Assembly: GCA_907165275.2 (NCBI GenBank)
Contig: OU015659.1
Location: 6,614,501-6,678,500, forward strand
Source of the DNA: Zygaena filipendulae
Taxonomy: Eukaryota; Arthropoda; Insecta; Lepidoptera; Zygaenidae
Reading direction: 5' to 3'
DNA length: 64,000 nt
In this document: piece by piece, positions 21,710-33,700 of the stretch
Position numbering within the stretch: position 1 is the stretch's first letter
Layout: each line of letters starts with the position of its first letter
The notes under the pieces: generated by a model
Database searches by the model: none
The model's input: the letters and a program-made list of their open reading frames with translations, nothing else
What the model was told of the DNA's origin: nothing
Position numbers and translations under genes: made by a program

Positions 21710-24700
21710 CTAGTGTATCTTCAATTTACCATTAATCTCGAACTCGTGACTGTTATCTTTGCTGACTTTCGCGATGGATTGTGAACTTTCAGTTATTTGC
21801 GGAGAGCTCACGGTGCGTTTACTTCTCTCTGGTAACAGCAACGCGCCCAATGCGATGAAATGTAAGGAATAATATAACTTCCTGTAAAAATAAAACGTTG
21901 TTTACTGCGTGTGAATCATATGATAATAATAATAGGCGTTTTCGGATGCGAATTTTATTACTTAATACTTATGTATAATACTGTTTCTAACACTACGGCA
22001 GCTTTTTATTCATTAACTCCAATTTCTTTGCTAAAATATTTGATAAAACGTTTCAGCAAACACAAAAATTACATAAAAATATTTAATTCTAGAGCTTCTG
22101 GCTAGATTCTGATTTAGATTGGAATAGTAAGTGAATCATATTGAATATTTGGTGTACCTAATCGACGACGTCGTCACGCGACTACACGAAAGTAATGCGA
22201 ATCGAATTTGAATAGGCAATAGGCATGGTGCGAAAGTGAAAATAAAACTTCGTTTAGTCAATCAGTTAGATCGTAAGAAAATAATAGACACGTATTTTTT
22301 GCTTTTTAAAAATTACTTACTTACTTACTTACTTACAAATTACTTACAACTGGACAAAGCGCATTAAAGTTTAGAAGTGGAGGCTTGTGACATCATAATT
22401 CAATAAACTGTAAACTGTACCATTTCGTGACGTCAGGCGACATTTCGATCGAATGTATCGTCTTTATTGTTTGATTACATACTCGATTATAACTCGCTTA
22501 AAAACTAAAATTTTGTCTTGCATTACGCAATCGCTATGTCCAAGTGGCATTTTTAGGTCGCCCGGTGACATGCAGATGTGATTTGATGTGTTGTGTTGTG
22601 ACGTCAGTTACCCGTAGAAGGCGAGGCTGGGCGCCAGGTGCAGCAGCACGAAGGGCACGGTCGCGTAGGTCATCGCTACGCGCGTCGCCACGAACGTGAC
22701 CGCGTCGTACGCCAGCTTCCTGGGCCGGCTGTCCGCGAACACCGGCCGCACCACGCCCCGCACCTGCTCACACCCACACTGTTCACGGCACCGGCACCGG
22801 CACTGGCACTGGTCCGCCATTCATAGGCATAGCTAGGGGGGGGGGGGGGGGGAGGACCGTGGCCAGCCCCGGACCTACGTTTTCGACAGAAACTTGATAT
22901 TGGCGCAACTCCAGCGTTTGAGATAAATTACTTAAAAAACTCACAATATAAAATATGTTCACTTGTGTGTGGCACCTTTTCTTTTAGAAGTCAAGCAAAA
23001 TGCATCGCAGTCGAAATGCATCTCACAGAAAAAAGAAAATATTGTTGACTGTATGCACTTAGTTTATTTTTTTTTCCTAAAAAAATAAAAGTGAGGTAAT
23101 ATTATGTTAAGCTTGGCTATGATTAGTGTTTCGTTGCAACCATGGACCAATTAATTTAATTGGTCCATGGTTGCAACGTTCCGTTCAATTAAAAGTTGAA
23201 TATTTTGGAAACTATTTATAACTTTTTAGTAAATCTTTCACGATAATGCTTTTCTTAAGCTCTATTTTTTAAATATTGACACAATTTCATTTTATAAATT
23301 TAAGTAGGTACCCTATTACGGCCATATTACGGTAAACAGGCGAGCGTGTGAATTATTATTATTTATGAATTTGTAAGCGTCAATAGTAAGTAATTGATAT
23401 CTCATTACGTGACTGGTTAGTTGGTTAATTCAGTTGGAAACCCTCCCACCAGTGACAAAATATTTTTATATGATGTCCAATTTGTGATGAGAGAGACAAA
23501 TGGGATATTTTATTATCTGTCACGGATCACGACCTGTTTTAATGATGTCCCAATCTAGTTGATTACATAGATCGACCAAAAATTTTCTCGAACATGAAAG
23601 TTAAATCATACTAACCTCGTTTAAAAGATATTATGGGTCAAAGTTGGATTGGTAATATAAAATTTTATCTACACGCATGCTATAAATCCTCTATAAAAGG
23701 TTCTGAAACAGTTAGTTTATTGCCAACATTAAAACTGTCATAGTAACCATATCATCCATACGAGTAGTGTTATAAACTTTTAATGTAGACCAGGTACTGA
23801 ATTTCATTATGCAACTCAAATTGAAATAAACAAAATTTTAACAAAAAAATTAAAACCGACTTCCAAAAACACAAAACTAAAACGCTAAAAATAACAAAAT
23901 ACCGATTTAATCCAAAAGACAAAAACACACGTAATATTATTATTGGTTTGTGCTATCACTGATCGGTTTGAATTCGGTGACAAGCCCGCTGGTGTCTGCC
24001 CACTTGGGTTGTTCTGCTCACGAAGAGCTGGTGGCGGGAGTCGACTTAGACCATCTACCACCTCCATATTTGACTTGACACCGACTTCATACCGATCAGT
24101 GGTAGCACAAACCGATAATAATATTACGTGTGTTTTTGTCTTTTGGATTAAATCGGTATTTTGTTATTTTTAGCTTTTTATTTTTAGCGTTTTAGTTTTG
24201 TGTTTTTGGAAGTCGGTTTTAATTTTTTTGTTAAAATTTTGTTTATTTCTCGCTTTTAAGTGCCTTTGTTCGTAATTTCTCTAAGTTACAATAGTCTATT
24301 GTCAACTGCTCATCACCTTTTACAAAATATTGCTTTTCCCGACGCAGGGACGTTAATTGTTGAGGAGTTCTCCTAGTACATCACCATCAGTTCCACTTCA
24401 CTATATACATTGTGACGGGCATAAATTGTTTAGAAACCATATTAAAGTTAACGATTCGGAACCCGTGAAATACCTATTATTGAGTAGTTCCGATGACCAT
24501 CTGTGGTCTTCATTATCAGTTTCACTTCTTCAAATTTTGCTTTCCAAAAGCAAATAAACGATTTACTACAAAAAATACAAAAATCGATATAGGTGTACCT
24601 ATAATTTTTGAAGAGTTCCCTCGATTACTCCAAGATCCCATCATCAGATCTCGACTTGGTGACAATGGAATCAATTTGGGAGTATCTCCTTTTAAACAAA

Positions 24701-27700
24701 AAAAAAAACAATATTCGAAATCGCTCCAATCGGAACCCGTGAAATACGTATTATTGTTGAGTAGTTCCGATGACCATCTGTGGTCTTCATCATCAGTTCC
24801 ACTTCTTCAAATTTTGGTTTCCAAAAGCAAATGAACGATTTACTATAAAAAATACCCAAATCGCTATGGGTGTGCCCATAATTTTTGAAGAGTTCCCTCG
24901 ATTTCTCCAAGATCCCATCATCAGGTCCCGACTTGGTGGCAATGGGACCTAATTGAGTGTATACCTTTTCAAACAAAAAAAACAATTTTTTAAGTCGGTC
25001 CAACCGTCTTCGAGTAATCGGTGATTATACATAAAAAAAAATACATACAATCGAACATAGAACTCCTCCTCCTTTTTATAAGTCGGTTAAAAAAGAACAT
25101 TTTAATGCACGCGCGTTTCACTACCAAATCTCCATAATTAAAAAAAGAACCTAGTACCTACGTCATATCCCGCCATTTTTTTTCGATATTAGGAGGTACT
25201 GCAAAAAATCATTACTTTGTTGTTACAAAAATGAATGATAAAAGTTTTGATAACACACCACTAGATATTTCTAATGAAGGACATTTCTAACCAATTATTA
25301 CCAGAAAAGTTAAAAAAAACAATATGAGGCGTACAGGTAATAAGATTTCATGAATTGGAAAATCTATACTAATATTACAAAGAGCAAAAGTTTGTGGGTT
25401 TGTAAGTTTGTGAGTTTGTGACGTTGTAGGGGTTAATTAATTTATGCATATATTTTATTTCGTTTTCTTGCTTTGTTTAAGTAGGCTATATATCTTTAAA
25501 ATAGACTGAAAAAAAAATCGTGCAAGTACCCTATTGTTTTAATACCCCTCATTATGCAAGTTGCATAAATAACAATTTGTATAGATACTATTACAAAAAA
25601 TCCCACTCCAATCTCACGGCTCACCCCACTAAAAATCATTGAAGTCTCCGACCCACACTTCTGACACCCCGTTTCCACTTGTCGGGTGTCGGGTCCGGAT
25701 TTTAATCGGATGTTCCAGTGGCAGAACATTTTATATGAAGCTATTCACACTTGTTGAAAACAGATTTTGTGTCGTCGCCGACAATGTCGGCTGTTGAGGG
25801 TCTCCTTGTAAGTCTCTCCTAAACGGAATATAGGCACACATTAGGCGGCTCACCTTCCTGGCGGCGACGGTGAAGAGGCCGCCGGCGAAGAACGTGAGGT
25901 AGTACCCGGGGTGGAAGCCGTGCCAGAGGGCGGAGAGCGCGTACACGCGCAGCGTGCGGCCCGCCGCGCCGCCGCGCGAGTACGCCACCGCGCGCAGCCA
26001 CGCGTTTGTGTTCTTGTTCCAGCTCGCGACCGCCGTGCGGAAGTTCTGCGCAAACTGACGCACCGCACCGCACCGACCCGCGCCGCGCGCAAAAACCAGT
26101 TAGGACATCAAGTAGGGAGTAATGCCTACTTGATGTCCTAATTAATAATAACACTTCACATCTGCATACAGATCTACTTGATCCTACACTAGGCTATTGT
26201 GGAAAGAAAGCGAACGTGATGTATACTAAATATTATTATTATTACATATATAAACACGCCTAGTATAGATATAAACACGTCCAGCGGAGCTAGGATGCGC
26301 AACATGATAAAATTTTATCGAGCCATTTTATCGATTCTCGTCGACATAATATATCGTTTTGTCTACCAGTGGTAAAAAAATGTTTAACCGAATCTAGTCT
26401 TAACTCAATACCCCACTACTGCACTTTTTTGCTTGGACGCCCACAAATATTTGTCGTGTCGACAATTTTATCTTTCGTTCGACAAACATATCATGTTGCG
26501 CATCCTAGCTCCGCAGATTGGAAAGTGAAACCCAGTGTTCATTACACAAGTCCACCCTCATCGGAGAACCACTTGATTAGCGTGTAATGGTGATCCACTG
26601 CGCCAATTTGGTACAAACATTGGGACGCCTTTACGTGACCACGTGATATGACGATTCTTTCCTCAGTTGTCTATGCGTTGACAATTATTGTAAATTATTA
26701 ACTTGGCTAAGAGGGCTGCTGTGCCGCGGCTGTGTGCTTTGAAAAAATTGGCAAAAAAGTAATGGGATAAAAAGTAAAAAGTGCTTTCTTGTTTCCAATT
26801 GTGGTGTGTGTTGCAAACGAATCTCAATCTAATAATCCTACTAATATTATAAATGTGAAAGTGTGGATGATTGTTACTCAATCACGCAAAAATGGCTGAA
26901 CGGATTTGGATGAAATTTGGCATGCACGTTGTCAGGGGTACAGAGAAAGACATAGGGTACATTTTATCCCGGAATTCCCGCGGGAACTCCGAATTTCCGC
27001 GGGTGAAACCGCGGGGCACAGCTAGTAATTAATAATGCGTGTTAATTAGATGTCACGGCGCCCCCGAGTATCTGACGCCTGTGTATGACGCACACATTGC
27101 ACGCGAGGCGGCTCGGCCCCGGGGGCCAGTCCTGGTGCACTCACCTCGAAACCGAACACGTCGATGTTGGACATCTTGTCCCACCTGGGCGCGCCGTCGG
27201 AGTCATAGCCGTTGAAGCCCATGCCGGAGTTGTTGCAGATCGCCTCGGAGAGCAGCCACGCGTGGTAGTACTTGCAGCGCACCACCAGCGTGGACAGGTA
27301 TGCGTACCACAGCAGGTACAGCGCGGACCAGGAGCGGGACACCTCCGACGTGGGGTCGGTCAGCTCTGTCAAGGAATAAAGAAAGAAAGAAAGAGTTATT
27401 AAAGCAAAAAAGACAAAACACAAATGAATACACAGAACAACACAGACGAATGTGATTAAACAGTAATAAACTAAATTGAGAAACAATAACAATTTAAATA
27501 TGTCTCCATGCTCAATATGGACCTTGACTCAGCATTATGTCCGTGAGTGTCCTTTCAGTCAAGAGCTGTCAGTGAGCTGAATTCACTCTTTGAGCAGACT
27601 ATATAAATATCTATATTATATGCTAAAATATCCGTCAGCAAACTGTGATATTTCAGTAAATACCTTCTAAAATTTTCATTGGGTATTTCTTGGCAAGCGT

Positions 27701-30700
27701 CAAGTATAACACGGCGGCCGCGACGGACCCCGCCAGTTTGATAAATACAGCCCTTCTTGGCGAAGGCTCTGATACATTATTATCCTTCTCTATCTAAAAC
27801 AATGACATAGTACTTACTAAAACTTAACTTTGCTACGTAGAAAATCACTTTCATTGATCTCTGGACTTATGATTTACTTCATTAACTAAACGAATTCAAA
27901 GAAACGTTATAATGGTATAGGTACCTACCGTGTAAGTACCATTCTTTTTATCAATCTTAATCACGTGTCACTTTGTCTGTCCGCAATGGACTCCGAAACT
28001 ACTGAACGGATTTTGATAAAATTTTGTAACCATTAATTTATAATATGGGCCAACTTAAAAGATAGGATAGTTTTTATCCCGGAATTCCCGCGGGAACTCC
28101 GGAATTAATGTGGGGAACAGCTACTGTCAGGGGTACAAAGAACTTTTTCCCCGCAATTCCCGCGGGAACTCCGAAATTACCGCGGATGAAATCGCGGGGG
28201 ACAGCTAGTCTAATATATATAAATCATGTGTCACGTTGTTTGTCCGCGATGGACTCCGAAACTACTGAACGGATTTTGATAAAATTTTGTAACTATCTAT
28301 AATATGGTCCAACTTAAAAGATAGGATAGTTTTCATCCCGGAATTCACGCGAAACTTCGAAATTACCGCGGATGAAATCGCGGGGGACAGCTAGTATAAA
28401 TATAAAATAGGCAAAAGCGTTTATTAGACCGCACTTCACATCGCTATGAAAGTGATATTTTAACCCGGTAAATAATTCCTGGGGCGGGCGGATCCCGAAA
28501 TTCATGCAGGCGAAACCGCAATCAACATATTAAGGTACTTGCATGAAATTTATTATAAGAAATTGTGTCAATATTTCAAAAATAGAGCCGTTAGCATTAT
28601 CGTCAAAGATTTACTAAACAATTATCAATAGTTTCCAAAATATTCAACTTTTAATTTTGTGTAACGGAACGTTGCAACGAAACACCAATCACAGCCACGC
28701 TTAATATATTACGTCACTTTTATTTTTTTAGGAAACATTTAACTCTTTCAGGGAAGGCAAAAGAAACTAAGTGCATACAGTCAACACATATTTTCCTTTT
28801 TCTGAAGTTGTTTACTTTAAAATGCATCGGTAAGATGAATTTCGATTCTTTACTGGAACTTTTGAACTTGACACAGTTCAACCTTAATTTCACTTTTGGA
28901 TATTGAAGGTCATTTTCACATGACCCTGTAAATACGACAGTGACATCTCTATCACAGATAAATAAGGCGTAATTTTTAAGTAGTGACCTCATTCCGCGTA
29001 TCGGCAGTAAAGTCAAAAGTAGGAACTTTGAAACGCTCTATTTAAATGCATATATTTTTTCTATTCTTGCTTTGTTTAAGTAGGCATATATCTTTAAAAT
29101 AGACTGGAAAAAAAATCATGCAAGTACCCTATTAATATTATTGTTATAGCTGTATTGGAAATCATGGTGATTTTCAGATTCACCCCGTTTTCCAATTATA
29201 GCACTAAGCGGCATTATGCGGCATAATACTCAACATTGAATGTTTCACCTACGGCAATTAGTATGAAAGCATTAGCACAATTCGGCATTGTGCGCCACTG
29301 AGTCGCATTATGCTCTATAATTGGAAAACAGGGTCAAATATAACGAGAACATAGACAAACAAGAAGAAAGGACAAAGCAACAGGCAGATGGATGGAAAAC
29401 CTAGTATTATTATGTAAAAATACGTTAATTTAGTAAAGTTTATTTCTACTCACCCCATCCACCCTCGCCCCTTCAATAAACTTAATGTAATCGGAATAGA
29501 ACACTACAGGTCCACAAATCAACGTTTGGAACGTCAACGTGAACGCGAAATACTCTAGAGGCGATGGTATCTTGGATATTTGATTGTTTTCAGAATGACA
29601 GGCCGACGTCGACTCGCTTTTCCTTTTCGATATATTATCTTGGAGAGTGTAAGCTAATGACGTCACTCTTTGCGTTATCACCATCAATGGCCCTGTAACA
29701 ACAAGTTTACCATAGATAAACGCTATAGCGATAGAGGAGATGATGACAGATGCGTCGTTAGTTTGGTCGTGTCTCGTGTCAGACAAACGGATTTGATTTA
29801 CCAAGTTGTTGTAGTCAATCCACGCGTTAGTGTTGTACAGTGACGGTCATTGAATCTTATTGCAACAGTTATAAGATTCAAAGTGTTTACATATTGATGC
29901 TGCTGACTGTACGTTACACGACCTCATTCACGCTATTTATATCACCTTCATAACATCAATCGCCCTCAATACGTCATCAATCGTTCATGATGATAATACA
30001 GGGTGCAGGGCCATAAATTTGTTAACATTTGAAAAAATTGTTAAAAAAAATCTGTTTAATCATTGGAATTCACTTTTTAAAATTAACATCATCTAAATGA
30101 CCACCGTCCTGATTTTTGCACTTCTATAAACGAGTACCAATATTTTCAAAAATAAACAGCGGCACAATTAGCGGAACATAAAAAAGGCAGGGTAGAGAAA
30201 TAGGTAATAACGTGTTTAAGTACAAATAAATAAATAACATCGACTTAAAATGTTTTTGATTAAATTTTATTAAAAATAATCAAAATAAAAAATAAAAACA
30301 CTTTTTTCCTCTATTTTATGGGAATACAAACAATGTTGCAAATTAGCTAGTTGAAAGCACGAGGAGAAAACACATGTTATTAATCTTTTATTTATTTAGT
30401 GTTAAAATCGTACCTAGTAATATTTTATTTGCAACATTGAAAGTTTAAACGGTAGGTTTACTTACATTAAAAAATAAGTAATTTAAAAAAAATCTCTGTC
30501 TGCCTGTCTGTTTGTTCCGACTAATTTCTGAAACGGATGGACTGATTTTAACGGGACTTTCACTAGCAGATAGCTGATGATACAAGAAGTAACTAGCTAT
30601 TTTTATTTTAGGAAAAAAGTTCCCGCCGGAATTCCGTAATCACGCGGGTGACGCCGCGGGGCACAGCTAGTTAAAAATAAAATTAATCTACCTTTATTAA

Positions 30701-33700
30701 ATTTTCTAAAAGAGCCCCCAAACATACGCCCAATTTGCTTCTATGCCTAAAAACTTTCGTAGTCGTTTCGATCGATTTTATAGCTAGCTATATTTTTTCT
30801 AGCTGTGCCCCGCGGTTTCACCCGCGGAAATTTCGGAGTTCCTGCGGGAATTCCGGGATAAAAAGTACCCTATGTTCTTTTCTGTACCCCTGTCAACGTG
30901 CATGCCAAATTTCATCCAAATCCGTTCAGCCACTTTTACGTGATTGAGTAACAAACATCCAAACATCCACACTTTCACATGTATAATATTAGTAGGATAT
31001 ACTCATCATCCTTACCTACATACCTATAATTTTCTAAATAATATCTATTTTGAAGTAAAATATCTTCTATTTATTATTTAGTAGCTGTTCCCCACGGTTT
31101 CACCCGCGTTAATTTCCTCTCTGCCTACCCCTGAAAATGTGTATGAAAAATTTCATGATCGGTTGAGCCCAGGCGTGAAAGCGTATCTAACAGACAGACA
31201 GAGTTACTTTCGCATTTATAATAATAAGTACATATTAATAGAGATTTTCTTTTAATGTTTTGGAAATAAAAATTTATTAAATTTTAAAAATCTATCCAGA
31301 AAATCGTCAATTGGCTACTTGACAAAAATTTTTTTTTTAGTCCGTCGTGTAGATTAGTAAAAAAATTTGGACACGTATTTTTTCTTTTTTTACGTAATCA
31401 AAAAATAACAGAGATACATTGAGCTGAAATTTCGCGTGACGTCACAACTCTGTGCGGTTTGTATGGCGCTTATAATGAATATTGACGTCACGAGCCCCCC
31501 ACCCTAAACTTTAATGCGCTTTATCTATGTTCATTTTCATTAAATTGAAAAAGCAAAAAATACGTGTCTATTATTTTTTTATTTTCTAACTGACGGACTA
31601 ATTAGAATTTTGATTTTCATACCTTGGAGAATACCCAATTTTTGTTTTCTAAATTTTTTTATAAGCATATACTCCAGTAACTCCAGCAGTTTAGGTACCT
31701 ACTTCCATCAAATAATCGAATTAACATACCAGACACCACCAGTAACCTAGTAAGCACTTAGAATTGGTTATCACGATTCACGGCCTTAAATTTTGATACC
31801 GACACAATAACCACATTCATTCGATTATGATGTTGAATAGCGCATTGAACCATAAAAGATTTGCAAGTTCCAACGACTCTTATAGTGTAGAGGTGTATGT
31901 ACCACAGAAGAATACTACACTAGGAGATAGGTACGCCCTTATCGTAATCTTTTCAACGAAACGGCTATCGAAAGACACTTAAATGATATTATTATTATAT
32001 CCTCAAATAGTCTGGACGCTAGTAACGATGGAAATTAATAGAGTTTAGTCTTTCGTAAATTATTCCTAATACGAAATAGGTACCTAGGTGGGTAGATACG
32101 TCTATGCGATGTCGAGATTGATTTCTAGAAGGACAGAAAGGTAGGATGAAACAAAACATAATAATTAGGCAGGTAACAGAGCTTATTTTTTTAAATGTAA
32201 TTAAAGGTGAGTCATTGCTATATTTTAATCAAAGTATATTTTCAAAAGTATAAATATTAGAATATAGCTAGTCCTCAGATTGAGTCTTGTACTAATGTTT
32301 ATTTAAAGCACAATATCAAGCGCGTCTTGTCTGTTGTAAAATTTCAATTTAGGTATGTAACCAATTAGCTGGACGATGCAAGTGCTACTGCTACACGAGT
32401 TTAGGCTCCGACAATCAATCGTGAGTTCGTGTTCGTGAGTCGTGACTGACACTGAATGAAAATCTAGATACACATCTAGAGACAGCACATCTAGATAGGG
32501 CACACTTTGTACCACAACTAATTGCAATTACAATTAGGTACCAAAAAAACTGAACCCTGCAAGTGCACTATTTATTAAAAATCTATTGTATTATTAAAGT
32601 TACAGTACAGTCAGACGAAAAATGTAGGGACATAAGATAGCATCATAAAAAAAACTAACTTCCAAAAACATCAAAATGCATTATAGGTAGGTACCTACTA
32701 AATAGCTAGAATTTTTTTTTAAGATAATCTTGATGCAGGGACTTTAATTGTCGAGGAGTTCTCCTTGTACTTCACCATCAGTTCCCGTTGGCTAAATGTA
32801 TTGTGACAAGCATAAATTGTTTAGAAACCATATCAAAGTAATCAAATCGATACCCGTGAAATACGTATTACCTACCTATTGAGTAGTTACGATGACCATC
32901 TGTGGTCTTGACCATCAATTCCACTTCTCATTGTGTGCATTAATTGTTAAATAGATAAATAAATAAGAAATTTACCTGTTATATCCAGTGTGTAGTCTGC
33001 GGTGTGATATATTTGTCGATGTAAATGGAGACATGACAAATACAACATCGAAACAGTGAGAATTACGCTGGAAATAAACAGATTTCTTTTACAATCGGTC
33101 CAGACGCGAGGAAAGAAATTTTAACATAATATCACACCTCAACAGTTTCCAATCGAGGAAAATCTTCAAATTGAGTTGGTAATCTCCTTACGATAGAAGA
33201 TAGATTTATTCAACTTATTGTCAGGTGAAATATTAATTTTATTGATGACAACGACACTCAGAAAAATGGAAATTAATTAGAAAACAATCTCTGCGAGTTA
33301 GTTTAGTCCGTTTAAGTCGAAAATGACCACTTTCCTAAAATTACAACTTTCCTAAAACGTCCCCTTTCCTAAAATGGCCATAGGCAGGGCGTAGAGCACC
33401 CCGACATTCTTGGTTGTCACCATTTGCCTATAGCGCATCGCAGACCGCTGCCGCGGCATGCTCGCTACGCCCGTTCGGCTCGCGGGATTTCGTCAGCAGT
33501 ACAAACCTAACAAGAATGATACTCAAGCGATTACATTTCGATGGGTGTGTTTCGGATTTTTATTGCACTTCTGGTTTGCCCTACATAATATCTGGGGGCA
33601 CGGTAGTGCCGCCGCTAAGACGAGCCAAGCGAAGCGGGAGCACTACCTATCTTTTCTCAAATCGCTTCGTCGTTTTTTGGAACCGTCATAACTTGGGTTT

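Noticed and set aside
22608..22820. 70-aa minus-strand ORF beginning MADQCQCRCRCREQCGCEQ
   Set aside because: Only the part from the acceptor at 22763 is exon 9 of the MBOAT gene. The Cys/Gln-rich start is intron, and the apparent stop lies past a splice donor.
25819..26154. Arg-rich frames in the other readings around MBOAT exon 8, both strands
   Set aside because: They are shadows of a GC-rich exon. The real frame is fixed by LSALWHGFHPGYY and by splice phase.
27046..27492. 148-aa minus-strand ORF as a separate gene
   Set aside because: Only 27145-27365 is an exon. Both extensions are intron read-through.
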